Of a stretch of 64,000 nucleotides of DNA, positions 34,799 through 43,152 are shown in pieces. The position numbers and the translations under genes are program-made. This stretch comes from Devosia sp. (GTDB lineage: Bacteria > Pseudomonadota > Alphaproteobacteria > Rhizobiales > Devosiaceae): assembly GCF_024707125.1 (NCBI RefSeq), contig NZ_JANQAH010000010.1:62001-126000 (forward strand), written 5' to 3'. The first letter of the stretch is position 1; each line of letters begins with the position of its first letter. The notes under the pieces were generated by a model. The model ran no database searches, was not told the origin of the DNA, and saw only the letters and a list, made by a program, of their open reading frames with translations.

Positions 34799-36065
34799 AT
34801 GCTGCGGGAACGCGAACTCTTCTTCAGTCAGACGCTGCTCCGAGGGTTGCGTCACTTGGGTCTGCTCCTGCTGATTGCCGGCGCCGGACTGGCGCAGGGG
34901 GCCGCTCAGGACCTGTCTGGCGCCAAGACCAAGCCAGGCGCTGACACTTCCGGTGAGACTGGAGACTTTTGGGACCTCATTCCCCATCAGGTGATCGTCG
35001 ACATTGTCGAAGGGCGAATAGACACCCATGTCGACCTGCCCGAGCGCCACCCCGCCGCCTATGCACTCCGTCATGAATTTCTGGACACGCTCGGGCGCAC
35101 TTGCGAGCTGCCGGATCAGTTCGACAACCTGGTGCTCGAACGCGAGCTGATGGACCAGATCATGTTCTCAGAAGCGCTCTACGACACCGAGAGCCTCGGT
35201 GACCTGTCCGGTGCAAGCCTCGAAGAGGCAACGCTGCGCTTCATGGCCAATCCCATTGGCAAGCTCGGCCCCGCCCATCTGGTCCGGCTCGCCATTGCCG
35301 AGGATCCCGAGGCCGCGGTTCGCCAGGTGGTCATGATGCTGGGCGGCTGCGACGCGCCCATGGTCGAAAGGCTCAAGTTCAACCTCGACGCCATTGCCGT
35401 GATGGGACCGCTGATGTCCGACCGCGCCACCCTGCTCTCTGCCGAGGTCAGCGCCGACGGCGACCAACTCAATTGCTATTACCCCGATCCCGAACGGGAG
35501 AACTACCGGCGTTTCCAGCCCTATCAGACCACGACACTGGTAAATGTCACCGAATACCTGCCACCCTTTTTTCCCCTATAGGGGAAAGGATCGCTTCTTC
35601 GTCCGATCCAATTGCCCCGCAGTACCCGATCCGGCCTTCGCACTGCTTGAATATCGCATACATGCCGAGCCGGACCTGGCGAGCCTGCCGCAGGGCGATG
35701 TGGCCGAAAAGATCGCCGCCGCCTTTCTCGATCAATACATCCCCGAATATGTGCAGCGGCAGGACGGGTCGCCCGTAACCCTGTCTCCCGAACTGCGCAG
35801 CCGTTACTTCGCCGAGATCGTCAAGTTTGAACGCATTCCCGTATCGCAAGAGGACATAGAGCGCGTGCGTCAGGAACGGGCGGGCAGCATGCAGCGTCTC
35901 GACGATGTGTCCATCGCCATGGATATCCGGCTTGAACTCTATACCGCCCAGCATGGCCGCGAATTGTGGGCGATCATCGAGGAAGTCGCGGCCGAAACGG
36001 GCAGCCGCGGTGCCGACTATATCGGCGTGCGCCCCAATACCGAATTCTTTGACGAGTTGGACTAA
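34799..36065 (+). CDS. unrecognised exported protein, split by a frameshift
   Basis: Two consecutive open frames (34799-35581 and 35544-36065) most likely form one gene of about 420 residues. The first half has a signal peptide (LRHLGLLLLIAGAGLAQGAAQ) and an acidic, helical body with two cysteines in the mature part (TCELPDQ and LGGCDAP). Removing one base in the T6/C4 tract (35567-35576) joins EYLPPFFP to YRGKDRFFVRSNCPAVPDPAFALLEYRI without a break. The second half ends GSRGADYIGVRPNTEFFDELD. I recognise no family. ATG 34799 has a GGTGGAGG ribosome site. The membrane protein at 36098 follows after 32 bases and is probably co-transcribed. Confidence 0.65.
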
Positions 36066-36097
36066 CCGCGGCGCCGCAGGCGCCTGGGAGAACCATC

Positions 36098-36763
36098 ATG
36101 ACGACAGAGGAAGAGTGGCGCCGCATAGAAGCCCAGCGTGCCATGGGCCGAAACGGCGCGGGAACGGGCACCGCCGACAATGCGCGTGAACTCGAGGCGC
36201 TTCATGAAGCCCGGCGCTTGAAGGAAGCCGCAGAGACCTGGCGACGCCACGACGAAGCCATGGGCAAGGGCATTCCTGCGCCAGATCCGGTTGGCGGCCC
36301 GGAAACCGGCACCAGGACCCGCACCGAGCCCAAACCGAATATCTGGGCGATCATCATCCCCATAGCGGTGATGACCGGCCTCGTCTGGGTCCTCAGCGCA
36401 AACCTCATCCTGACCGGAGGCACACTTGTCGTCCTGGTCGCGGTCTGCCTGTGGGTCAAGTCGGGGCTGGGGGCATTATCGAGCATGCACATCGAAGCCA
36501 CCGCCTGGCTCATGGGCCTGCTGCTGGTCGCAACCTCAATAGCGGCCGCAGCCTATCTCTTTGCCGGGCCGGAAGGACTGTTGATCGCACTGGCGGGGAT
36601 GGCAGGACTGGTAGCTCTCAAGGCCCTGACGATTTTCATCGCGGACATGTGGGAGCGCTTCTCCAGGTCCCGGACGGGTCAGATCCTGCTACTGATGCTG
36701 CAGATCGGCATCTGGGCCGGACTTCTTGGAGGCATTGCCTATGCCTGGATGGTCTTGTCCTAG
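36098..36763 (+). CDS. unrecognised multi-pass membrane protein
   Basis: The first about 75 of 221 residues are hydrophilic and helical with many charges (EEEWRRIEAQRAMG...ELEALHEARRLKEAAETWRRHDEAMG), suggesting a cytoplasmic coiled coil. Four or five membrane segments follow, from IWAIIIPIAVMTGLVWVLSANLILTGG to LLLMLQIGIWAGLLGGIAYAWMVL. I recognise no family. It lies 32 bases after the preceding unrecognised exported protein on the same strand, so the two may work together at the inner membrane. Confidence 0.75.
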   Translation: MTTEEEWRRIEAQRAMGRNGAGTGTADNARELEALHEARRLKEAAETWRRHDEAMGKGIPAPDPVGGPETGTRTRTEPKPNIWAIIIPIAVMTGLVWVLSANLILTGGTLVVLVAVCLWVKSGLGALSSMHIEATAWLMGLLLVATSIAAAAYLFAGPEGLLIALAGMAGLVALKALTIFIADMWERFSRSRTGQILLLMLQIGIWAGLLGGIAYAWMVLS

Positions 36764-36790
36764 ACCGCAGCTCCGTCCGTCCAGAAACAA

Positions 36791-36817
36791 CAAGGCCCGC
36801 ATTCGCATGCGGGCCTT
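36791..36817. terminator. hairpin between convergent membrane-protein gene and rpmJ
   Basis: CAAGGCCCGCA (36791-36801) pairs with TGCGGGCCTTG (36807/8-36817) around a short loop. It sits between two convergent genes and ends either transcript; the minus-strand side is followed by TTGTTTC. Confidence 0.8.
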
Positions 36818-36844
36818 GTCGAAACTTTGCAAAGCGTGAAACGC

Positions 36845-36970
36845 TTAGCCCTGGCGGGCCTTGAAGCGCTTGTCCACCTTGTTGATGATGTAGACACGAC
36901 CGCGACGGCGGACGAGCTTGTTCGCGCGGTGGCGCGTCATCAACGCCTTCAGCGAGTTGGTTACCTTCAT
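36845..36970 (-). CDS. rpmJ: 50S ribosomal protein L36, cysteine-free type
   Basis: A 41-residue frame on the minus strand reads [18 protein letters not shown], then [18 protein letters not shown] and ends [21 protein letters not shown] and RFKARQG are the invariant parts of bacterial L36. It lacks the CxxC...C...H zinc ligands of classical 38-residue L36, so it belongs to the zinc-independent form found as the usual L36 in alphaproteobacteria. It is a component of the large ribosomal subunit. It stands alone, which is normal for this group. Confidence 0.95.
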   Translation of the reverse strand: MKVTNSLKALMTRHRANKLVRRRGRVYIINKVDKRFKARQG

Positions 36971-37166
36971 CGGTCTAATTCCCTGGTCAAACAAAAGGGG
37001 CGCCAAGGCGCCCGAAAACTGCGCTCTTCATAGGGAAAAGGCTGGGCTCTGTCAACGCGCCTGAGCAAGAGTTTTCCCCGTTTCGACGCCCGGCCTTACA
37101 GGGCTCCGTTAACCGGCAGGTCAGCCTTATCAGGCTAGAGTTTCCGCCGGTTCCAGGGGGCTGGGA

Positions 37167-37661
37167 ATGGATAAAATCGTCAAGCACGGCGTCGTGATCG
37201 CCGATCCGGTGGAAAACATGGCCTCGCTTATCGCGGCCATGGTGCGAGGCCTCGGCCATCGCATGGTTCTGGAAATTACGAACCCGCGCGAGCTCAAAGC
37301 CGTGCTCGACAGCCGTTCCTATAGCCTCATCATCCTCGATGACATGATGGGGCCACCGGACGCTGTCGAAATGGTGCGCCAGATGCGGACCGATGTCGAC
37401 AGCCCCAACCGCACCACATCCGTCATCATGATGTCTTCAGCACCCGACATCGCGCGCATTGCCGAAGCCCGCGATGCCGGCGTCAGCGAGTTCCTCAAAA
37501 AGCCGTTCTCGGCCACCGACCTGCAAAAGCGCATCGCCGGCCTCGACATCAAACCGCGCGAATTCATCGAGGCCCCGGAATATGCGGGGCCCGACCGGCG
37601 GCGGCGCAAGCTTACCGCCGGCATTGCTGATCAGCGCACAGTCTCTGAAACTGAGACCTAA
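37167..37661 (+). CDS. single-domain response regulator (CheY-like receiver)
   Basis: This 164-residue protein is a receiver domain with the acidic pocket VVIADP near residues 9-14, the phospho-acceptor region LIILDDMMGPPDA (D58 or D59), the TS switch VIMMSSAPD and the lysine FLKKPFSATDLQKRI. Past residue 125 a basic tail follows (AGPDRRRRKL), with no DNA-binding or output domain. No sensor kinase is adjacent. It probably works by protein contact, as CheY or DivK do. Its stop codon overlaps that of the convergent flavoenzyme gene. Confidence 0.9.
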   Translation: MDKIVKHGVVIADPVENMASLIAAMVRGLGHRMVLEITNPRELKAVLDSRSYSLIILDDMMGPPDAVEMVRQMRTDVDSPNRTTSVIMMSSAPDIARIAEARDAGVSEFLKKPFSATDLQKRIAGLDIKPREFIEAPEYAGPDRRRRKLTAGIADQRTVSETET

Positions 37662-38842
37662 GCGCGCGGCTTGGGCGCATTCCGCGGCGGCATGTCGTTC
37701 GAATAGATATTGTGCAGGCCGACATTGAGAATGTCGCGCTCGCCGCACAGCGCCATGGTCGTATCGAGTTCCTTGCGGATGATTTCGAGCACGCGCGTCA
37801 CGCCCGCTTCCCCGCCCGCACCAAGCCCATAAAGCATGGGCCGGCCAATAAAGGTCGCCTTGGCGCCATAGGCCAGCGCCTTGATCACGTCCTGGCCCAT
37901 GCGGATGCCGCTATCGAGATAAACCTCGGTTTTGTGCCCGACCTTGTCGACGATCTCGGGCAGAACCCGAATGGTCGACGGCGCGCCATCGAGCTGGCGA
38001 CCGCCATGGTTAGACACAACGATCGCATCGGCGCCATTGTCGATGGCCGCCTGCGCATCATCGGCATCGAGCACGCCCTTGACGATCACCGGACCACCAA
38101 AGCGCTCCTTGATCCAGCGCACGTCGCCCCAGTTGAGCGTCGGGTCGAACTGGCTGGCCGTCCAGGCCGAGAGCGAAGCCAGGTCATGGTCGCCGCTGAC
38201 ATGGCCGACGATATTGCGGAAGGTATGGCGCTTGGTGCCCAGCATGCGCGCACACCAGAGCGGATGCTGCATCATCTGCCAGATCGAATAGGGCGTGAAC
38301 TTTGGCGGCGTCGACAGCCCGTTCTTGATGTCCTTGTGGCGCTGCCCAAGGATCTGCAGGTCCATCGTAAGAACCAGCGCCGAACACTTGGCCGCCTTGG
38401 CGCGGTCGATCAGGCGATTGATGAAGTCGCGATCGCGCATCACATAGAGCTGGAACCAGAACGGCGCCGTGGTGTTCTCGGCAATGTCTTCGATCGAGCA
38501 CACGCTCATGGTCGAGAGCGAAAAGGGAATGCCGAACTTTTCGGCCGCCTTGGCCGCCTTGATCTCACCATCGGCCGTCTGCATGCCCCCGGTCGCGGCC
38601 GGCGCGATCGCGACGGGCATGGTGATTTCCTTGCCCAGCATCTTGGTCTTGAGGTTGCGCCCCTCAAGATTGACCGCCACCTTCTGGTTGAGCTTGATCT
38701 TGTTGAAATCGCTCTCGTTCTCGCGATAGGTGCCCTCGGTATAGGAACCGCTATCGGCATATTCGAAGAACATTTTTGGCACGCGCCGGCGCGCCACCCG
38801 CATCATTTCGTCAACGGTGAGAATCTTGTCGATGGCGGTCAT
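37658..38842 (-). CDS. FMN-dependent alpha-hydroxy-acid dehydrogenase (L-lactate dehydrogenase LldD-like)
   Basis: This protein of about 394 residues belongs to the LldD/glycolate oxidase family. MMRVARRRVPKMFFEYADSGSYTEGTYRENESDFNKIKL opens it; PVAIAPAATGGM, FWFQLYVMRDRDF, VLTMDLQILGQRHKDIKNG, the lysine in VIVKGVLDADDA, the catalytic histidine in SNHGGRQLDGAPS and YLDSGIRMGQDVIKALA follow. It oxidises L-lactate or a similar 2-hydroxyacid to the 2-oxoacid, passing electrons from FMN. A 14-base palindrome 39 bases upstream (38881) links it to the GntR/FucU cluster at 49-53 kb. ATG 38842 is chosen; the frame extends to 38881. Confidence 0.93.
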   Translation of the reverse strand: MTAIDKILTVDEMMRVARRRVPKMFFEYADSGSYTEGTYRENESDFNKIKLNQKVAVNLEGRNLKTKMLGKEITMPVAIAPAATGGMQTADGEIKAAKAAEKFGIPFSLSTMSVCSIEDIAENTTAPFWFQLYVMRDRDFINRLIDRAKAAKCSALVLTMDLQILGQRHKDIKNGLSTPPKFTPYSIWQMMQHPLWCARMLGTKRHTFRNIVGHVSGDHDLASLSAWTASQFDPTLNWGDVRWIKERFGGPVIVKGVLDADDAQAAIDNGADAIVVSNHGGRQLDGAPSTIRVLPEIVDKVGHKTEVYLDSGIRMGQDVIKALAYGAKATFIGRPMLYGLGAGGEAGVTRVLEIIRKELDTTMALCGERDILNVGLHNIYSNDMPPRNAPKPRA

Positions 38843-38880
38843 GGCCGAGGCTCCGGAAGCGCGTTCGACCTGCCCTAGCA

Positions 38881-38894
38881 ACTAACATGTTAGT
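38881..38894. promoter_or_regulatory. GntR-type operator ACTAACATGTTAGT before lldD-like gene
   Basis: This is a perfect 14-base palindrome in the short gap between modB and the lldD-like start codon. Its 12-base core CTAACATGTTAG is repeated exactly at 50813-50824 and 52143-52154, both in the GntR/FucU locus. The size and symmetry fit a GntR dimer site of the FadR/FCD type. Confidence 0.85.
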
Positions 38895-38917
38895 AGTCAA
38901 TGTGACTAGAAAACGGT

Positions 38918-39601
38918 CTACGAGATTGGCTGGGCTACCTTGCGCCCCAGCACAAGCGTCGAGAAAATCACAAGGAACGCAAAAGCCACCATGCACCCGG
39001 CCACGACATGCGCCTTTTCCCATTCGAGCCGCTCGACAAAGTCATAGATGGCAATGGACAACACCTTGGTCTGTCCCGGAATATTGCCCCCGATCATCAG
39101 CACCACGCCGAACTCGCCCATCGTATGGGCGAAGGCCATGATCGAGCCAACGAGATAGCCGGGCATGGCGAGCGGCAGCGCCACGCGCACAAAGCGCTGC
39201 CTTGCCGAAGCCCCCAGCGTATCGGCGGCCTCCATCACGTCTTCATCGATAGCGGCAAAGGCGTTGCGCAGGGGCTGCACCATGAAGGGCAGCGAGGCAA
39301 TGGCGGCCCCGATGACGAGGCCCCCAAAGGAAAAGGCCAGGGTACGCGCGCCCCAAAGCCCGGCAATTGCGCCGCCCGGACCATTCGGCCCGAGCGCCAG
39401 CAACAGATAAAAGCCAAGCACGGTCGGCGGCAGCACCAGCGGCAGCGAGACGACGGCACCCACCACTTCCTTGCCCCGCCATTGGCTGCGCGCCAACCAC
39501 CAGGCGAGAGGCGACCCGACCACCAGCAGGGCCCCAGTGACACTGGCGGCCAGCGCCAGCGTCAGCAGAACGGCCGAGAGAAGCGGGTCGCCACCGATCA
39601 T
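38918..39601 (-). CDS. modB: molybdate ABC transporter permease
   Basis: This 227-residue membrane protein has five or six segments and the ModB docking loop VMEAADTLGASARQRFVRVALPLAMPG. LSAVLLTLALAASVTGALLVVGSPLAWWLAR is the typical start, and GEFGVVLMIGGNIPGQTKVLSIAIYD is a strong ModB marker. It forms the molybdate pore fed by ModA. It overlaps the modA stop codon by four bases. The ATPase gene modC, normally next, is absent: the following gene is the lldD-like enzyme. Confidence 0.94.
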   Translation of the reverse strand: MIGGDPLLSAVLLTLALAASVTGALLVVGSPLAWWLARSQWRGKEVVGAVVSLPLVLPPTVLGFYLLLALGPNGPGGAIAGLWGARTLAFSFGGLVIGAAIASLPFMVQPLRNAFAAIDEDVMEAADTLGASARQRFVRVALPLAMPGYLVGSIMAFAHTMGEFGVVLMIGGNIPGQTKVLSIAIYDFVERLEWEKAHVVAGCMVAFAFLVIFSTLVLGRKVAQPIS

Positions 39602-40326
39602 GGCACCGAATAGCCAGAGGCTTCGATCACCGCGACGGCTTCATCGGACTTGAGGAAATCAAGGAAGGCCAAAGCGGCCGGATTGGTCTCGCCGGTCTTG
39701 AGCAGCACCGCGCCCTGGGCGATCGGCTCATGCAGTTCTGCCGGCACCAGCCACTGGTCGGCCTTCCCGAGCACCTGGCTTGCCGCAACAAAGCCCAGTT
39801 CGGCATTGCCGCTTTCGACAAATTGCAGCGTCTGGGAAATGTTCTCGCCCTGCACCAGTTTCGGCGTCAGCGTTTCAAGCAGACCAAGCGCTGTCAAGGT
39901 TTCCACCGCCGCCTTGCCGTAGGGCGCGGCCGCCGGATCGGCAATGGCGAGCTTGTTGAAGTCGCCCTTGAGTGCCGCCTCACCATCGCTCACGTCGCGA
40001 CCCGGCGCATAAAGCACCAGCCGGCCCTCGGCATAGATGAAAAAGGTCCCATCGACCGCAAAACCCTCGTCGATTGCCTTTTGCGGACGGGCATCATCGG
40101 CTGCAAGGAAAATGCCGAAGGGCGCCGCCTGTGTGATCTGGGTGTAAAGCTGGCCGGTTGCGCCAAAGCTCAACTCGACCTGATGCTCGCCCTTGGCCTC
40201 AAAGATTTCGGCCAGTTGTTCCGCAACCGCGGTGAAATTGGCGGCCACGGCGACATTGACGGTTTCGGCAAAGGCCGGACTGGCCGTGGCAGCGACGACG
40301 GCGAGAGAAAGCAGCAGACGGGACAA
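39598..40326 (-). CDS. modA: molybdate ABC transporter substrate-binding protein
   Basis: This protein of about 242 residues has a signal peptide (SRLLLSLAVVAATASPAFA) and the ModA pattern TVNVAVAANFTAVAEQLAEIFEAKGEHQVELSFGATGQLYTQITQAAPFGIFLAADDARPQKAIDEG. GNAELGFVAASQVLG is also typical. It binds molybdate in the periplasm. The start is most likely TTG 40326, which has CGGAGG six bases before it; the open frame to 40374 would run through a regulatory palindrome. Two ModE-type boxes lie upstream. Confidence 0.94.
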   Translation of the reverse strand: MSRLLLSLAVVAATASPAFAETVNVAVAANFTAVAEQLAEIFEAKGEHQVELSFGATGQLYTQITQAAPFGIFLAADDARPQKAIDEGFAVDGTFFIYAEGRLVLYAPGRDVSDGEAALKGDFNKLAIADPAAAPYGKAAVETLTALGLLETLTPKLVQGENISQTLQFVESGNAELGFVAASQVLGKADQWLVPAELHEPIAQGAVLLKTGETNPAALAFLDFLKSDEAVAVIEASGYSVP

Positions 40327-40335
40327 GGAAGCCTC

Positions 40336-40359
40336 CGATATGTTTGATCGACCATATCG
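40336..40359. promoter_or_regulatory. ModE-type box, proximal to modA
   Basis: CGATAT and ATATCG are separated by 12 bases, overlapping or just before the modA ribosome site. Known ModE boxes are inverted repeats of the CG(n)TATAT type, and a second copy with identical spacing lies 51 bases upstream. Molybdate-bound ModE would repress modAB here. Confidence 0.75.
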
Positions 40360-40386
40360 ATGGCCGAAAGCCATTTGCCACGCAAG

Positions 40387-40410
40387 CGATATGTTTACCT
40401 GGATATATCG
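40387..40410. promoter_or_regulatory. ModE-type box overlapping the 3' end of the modE-like gene
   Basis: CGATAT GTTTACCTGG ATATATCG repeats the architecture of the box at 40336-40359, including the shared CGATATGTTT start. It covers the last codons and stop (40395-40397) of the upstream modE-like gene. Confidence 0.75.
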
Positions 40411-40763
40411 GAAATCAGCCCCCGCAGAAGCGCCACATCATCGGCGATAGCAGCCTCTGTCGCCGTCTGCATGGCGCGATAGCGGGCCAGCACTTCTTCC
40501 CCGAGCGGAGTAAGAAACGCCCCGCCCTGAGCCGCCCCACCCCGTGCCGTCTCCACCAGCGGCCGCCCAAAGCCTTCATTGAGCGCCTGCACGAGCCCCC
40601 ACGCCCGCTTGTAACTCATGCCCATATCCTTGCCGGCGGCGGAAATGGACCCGGTCCGGGCGATTCCCTCCAGCAGATCGGCACGGCCGGGCCCGACATA
40701 GGCCTTGTCGTTGAGGACGATCCGCAGATGGCCGAGGCCGGAAGGGGGCGCAGGCTTGTTCAT
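40395..40763 (-). CDS. ModE-like winged helix-turn-helix regulator (DNA-binding domain only)
   Basis: This 122-residue protein matches the N-terminal domain of ModE: GRADLLEGIARTGSISAAGKDMGMSYKRAWGLVQALNEGFGRPLVETARGGAAQGGAFLTPLGEEVLARYRAM. The C-terminal molybdate-binding (TOBE) domains of full ModE are absent, so if it senses molybdate it needs another way. Such short forms are common in alphaproteobacteria. It is upstream of modAB on the same strand with ModE-type boxes between. ATG 40763 is chosen; the frame extends to 40898 through the eda gene end. Confidence 0.9.
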   Translation of the reverse strand: MNKPAPPSGLGHLRIVLNDKAYVGPGRADLLEGIARTGSISAAGKDMGMSYKRAWGLVQALNEGFGRPLVETARGGAAQGGAFLTPLGEEVLARYRAMQTATEAAIADDVALLRGLISDISR

Positions 40764-40788
40764 GAAACTAACCCAGCCCCCAGATGCT

Positions 40789-41424
40789 TTAGCCGCGCAG
40801 CGCGCTCGCTTCCTTGGCCAGCGCTTCGATGCGGGCGAAATCGCCGCTCGCCAGCGCGTCGGCCGGCATGATCCAGCTGCCCCCCACGCAGATGACATTG
40901 GGCAGGCTCAGATAGGTCTTGGCCTTGACCACGTCGATGCCACCGGTCGGGCAGAAGGTGATATCAGGCAGCGGCGAGGCAAAGGCCTTCAAGACCGGCG
41001 CGCCACCCAGCGCTTCGGCCGGGAAGAATTTCAGGAACGAATAACCCCGCTCGGCCGCGGCCATGGCTTCGGTCGGGGTACCAATCCCCGGCAGCAGCGG
41101 AATGGCGACGTCGTCCGCCGCATCGAGGAGGCGCGGCGAAGCACCGGGCGACACTATGAAGCGGCAACCGGCATCCACCGATGCCTTCATATGCGCGGCA
41201 TGCCGCACCGTGCCCGAGCCAACGATGGCGCCAGTCACCTTGGCCATCTCTTCCATGACCTTGAGTGCATTGGGCGTGCGCAGCGTCACTTCCAGCACTG
41301 GCAAACCGCCAGCCACCAGCGCCTCGGCCAAGGGCCGCGCCTGAGAAACGTCATCGAGAATGATGACGGGCACGACGGGCGCCAGCGAGAGAATGGAACG
41401 AATGGCGTTTGCGTCCTGCGGCAT
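40789..41424 (-). CDS. eda: KDPG/KHG aldolase (2-keto-3-deoxy-6-phosphogluconate aldolase)
   Basis: This 211-residue class I aldolase has the catalytic glutamate in LPVLEVTLRT (E45), GSGTVRHAAHMKASVDAGCRFIVSPG and the Schiff-base lysine in FLKFFPAE (K132), then FCPTGGIDVVKAKTYLSLPNVICVGGSWI. It splits 2-keto-3-deoxy-6-phosphogluconate into pyruvate and glyceraldehyde 3-phosphate in the Entner-Doudoroff pathway. No edd or KDG kinase gene is adjacent. ATG 41424 is favoured by a GGAAG ribosome site at good distance; 41430 is an alternative. Confidence 0.94.
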   Translation of the reverse strand: MPQDANAIRSILSLAPVVPVIILDDVSQARPLAEALVAGGLPVLEVTLRTPNALKVMEEMAKVTGAIVGSGTVRHAAHMKASVDAGCRFIVSPGASPRLLDAADDVAIPLLPGIGTPTEAMAAAERGYSFLKFFPAEALGGAPVLKAFASPLPDITFCPTGGIDVVKAKTYLSLPNVICVGGSWIMPADALASGDFARIEALAKEASALRG

Positions 41425-41589
41425 GAGCATCACTTCCAAAAAGGCTGCGGAAAACTTCGTCGAAGGGTTAGGCCCAAGCCCTCTTTCCTGCAAGCCCGCC
41501 GCGCAAAAAAGCGCACCGAGACCATGCAAGGTTGCCTATGTCGCTGAGCGACCGTACATATTGCCGGGCCCGCAAGAGGAGATCGCATC

Positions 41590-42603
41590 ATGGAATTCGA
41601 CGGCTTCACTCTCGATGGCCTCAGCGTCACGCTGATCGGCCTCGGCATCCTGCTTATCCTGGTGCTGTTTGCCGGCGCCAAGACCATCCCGCAGGGCTAC
41701 AATTACACCGTCGAACGCTTCGGCAAATATACCCGCACCCTCAAGCCGGGCCTTAACCTGATCATTCCCTTCATCGACACGATCGGCAAGAAGATCAACG
41801 TCATGGAACAGGTGCTCGACGTCCCCCACCAGGAAGTCATCACCCGCGACAACGCCACGGTGACCGCCAATGGCGTGACCTTCTACCAGATCCTCGATGC
41901 TGCAGCGGCCGCCTATGAGGTGACCAATCTCGAAAACGCCATTCTCAATCTCACCATGACCAATATCCGTACGGTCATGGGTTCGATGGACCTCGACGAA
42001 CTTTTGAGCCATCGCGACGAGATCAACGAACGCTTGCTGCGCGTCGTCGATACGGCCGTTTCGCCCTGGGGCGTGAAAATCACCCGCATCGAGATCAAGG
42101 ACATCGATCCACCCAAGGATCTCGTTGAATCCATGGGCCGGCAGATGAAGGCCGAGCGCGAAAAGCGCGCCACCATTCTCGAAGCCGAAGGCAGCCGCCA
42201 GGCCGCCATTCTCAAGGCCGAAGGCGAAAAGCAGGCCCAGGTGCTCGAAGCCGAAGGCCGCAAGGAAGCCGCCTTCCGCGATGCCGAGGCGCGCGAACGC
42301 TCCGCCGAGGCGGAAGCCCGGGCCACCCAGATGGTTTCCGACGCCATCGCCTCGGGCAATGTCCAGGCCATCAACTATTTCGTCGCCAATAACTACATTG
42401 AGGCACTGGGCAAGATCGCGACCTCCCCCAACCAGAAGGTGCTGATGCTGCCGGTCGAGGCATCGAGCGTCATCGGCGCTATTAGCGGCATTGGCGAAAT
42501 CGCCCGCGAGGCTTTTGGCGGCGGCGGCCCGACGGCAGCAGCCCGCCCGACGTCGCGTCCGCCTACGGCAGGCCAGCCGCCGCGCGAACCCGGCCAGTTC
42601 TAG
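41590..42603 (+). CDS. SPFH/band-7 domain membrane protein (QmcA-like)
   Basis: This 337-residue protein has one N-terminal membrane segment ([22 protein letters not shown]), then a stomatin/prohibitin domain: [56 protein letters not shown] and [26 protein letters not shown] long charged coiled coil (about 180-255, [38 protein letters not shown]) follows, then a Pro/Ala-rich tail. It oligomerises into membrane microdomain scaffolds. The NfeD partner gene follows after 14 bases. Confidence 0.95.
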   Translation: MEFDGFTLDGLSVTLIGLGILLILVLFAGAKTIPQGYNYTVERFGKYTRTLKPGLNLIIPFIDTIGKKINVMEQVLDVPHQEVITRDNATVTANGVTFYQILDAAAAAYEVTNLENAILNLTMTNIRTVMGSMDLDELLSHRDEINERLLRVVDTAVSPWGVKITRIEIKDIDPPKDLVESMGRQMKAEREKRATILEAEGSRQAAILKAEGEKQAQVLEAEGRKEAAFRDAEARERSAEAEARATQMVSDAIASGNVQAINYFVANNYIEALGKIATSPNQKVLMLPVEASSVIGAISGIGEIAREAFGGGGPTAAARPTSRPPTAGQPPREPGQF

Positions 42604-42617
42604 CCGAGGGGCGATCC

Positions 42618-43068
42618 ATGGTGCTCATCGAGTTCCTCGCCGCCAATGCCCCCCTGGGCCTGGATCATCGCCGGGCTCATTCTCCTCTCGCTCGAACTCT
42701 TCGTGCCCGGAGGCTACCTCCTCTGGTTGGGCATCGCCGGGCTGATCACCGGGCTGGTGGTCCTGTTCCAGCCCATTGCCTGGCCCTTCCAGTGGCTCAT
42801 GTTCGGTGTCCTGGCTCTGGTCGCCATCGTCCTCTGGACGCGCTGGAGTCGCAGCCGTCCCCGCCAGTCCGACCGCCCCTATCTCAACCGCCGCGGCGAC
42901 AGTTTCATCGGCCACGAAGCCGTGCTCGAACAACCCATTGCCGGGGGCTTCGGCCGCCTGACCCTGGGCGACACCATCTGGCGCATTTCTGGCCCCGACC
43001 TGCCGGCGGGACAACGCATCCGCATCGTCGGTAGCGAAGGTGCGGTCCTGCTTGTCGAAGCGATTTGA
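42618..43068 (+). CDS. NfeD family protein, apparent frameshift near 5' end
   Basis: About 149 residues if corrected. Membrane segments (WAWIIAGLILLSLELFVPGGYLLWLGIAGLITGLVVLF and QWLMFGVLALVAIVLW) precede a soluble OB-fold NfeD domain (SFIGHEAVLEQPIAGGFGRLTLGDTIWRISGPDLPAGQRIRIVGSEGAVLLVEAI). The natural start MVLIEFLAANAP lies in another frame; one extra C in a six-C run (42649-42654) separates it from WAWIIAGL. If the sequence is right, translation must begin at ATG 42646. NfeD proteins partner SPFH proteins, here encoded 14 bases upstream, in membrane quality control. Confidence 0.85.
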
Positions 43069-43087
43069 AACACAAGGCAAGCATTCG

Positions 43088-43095
43088 TTAACCAT
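43088..43095 (+). promoter_or_regulatory. possible CtrA half-site TTAACCAT
   Basis: The exact alphaproteobacterial CtrA half-site TTAACCAT lies 58 bases before the outer-membrane protein start codon, in an 84-base gap. CtrA controls cell-cycle and envelope genes in this class. A single eight-base match can occur by chance. Confidence 0.35.
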
Positions 43096-43152
43096 AAGCT
43101 GAAAGGATCGCGCGCGGGGCTCCTGTCCGCCCCTGTCCTTTCGGAGCGCGGT

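Noticed and set aside
34799..35581. Treating the two frames after pyk as two separate genes
   Set aside because: The second frame lacks a ribosome site, begins inside the first, and joins it seamlessly after a one-base change in the T6/C4 tract.
36451..36864. 137-codon plus-strand frame overlapping the membrane-protein gene and rpmJ
   Set aside because: It lies out of frame with the membrane protein and continues through the terminator hairpin.
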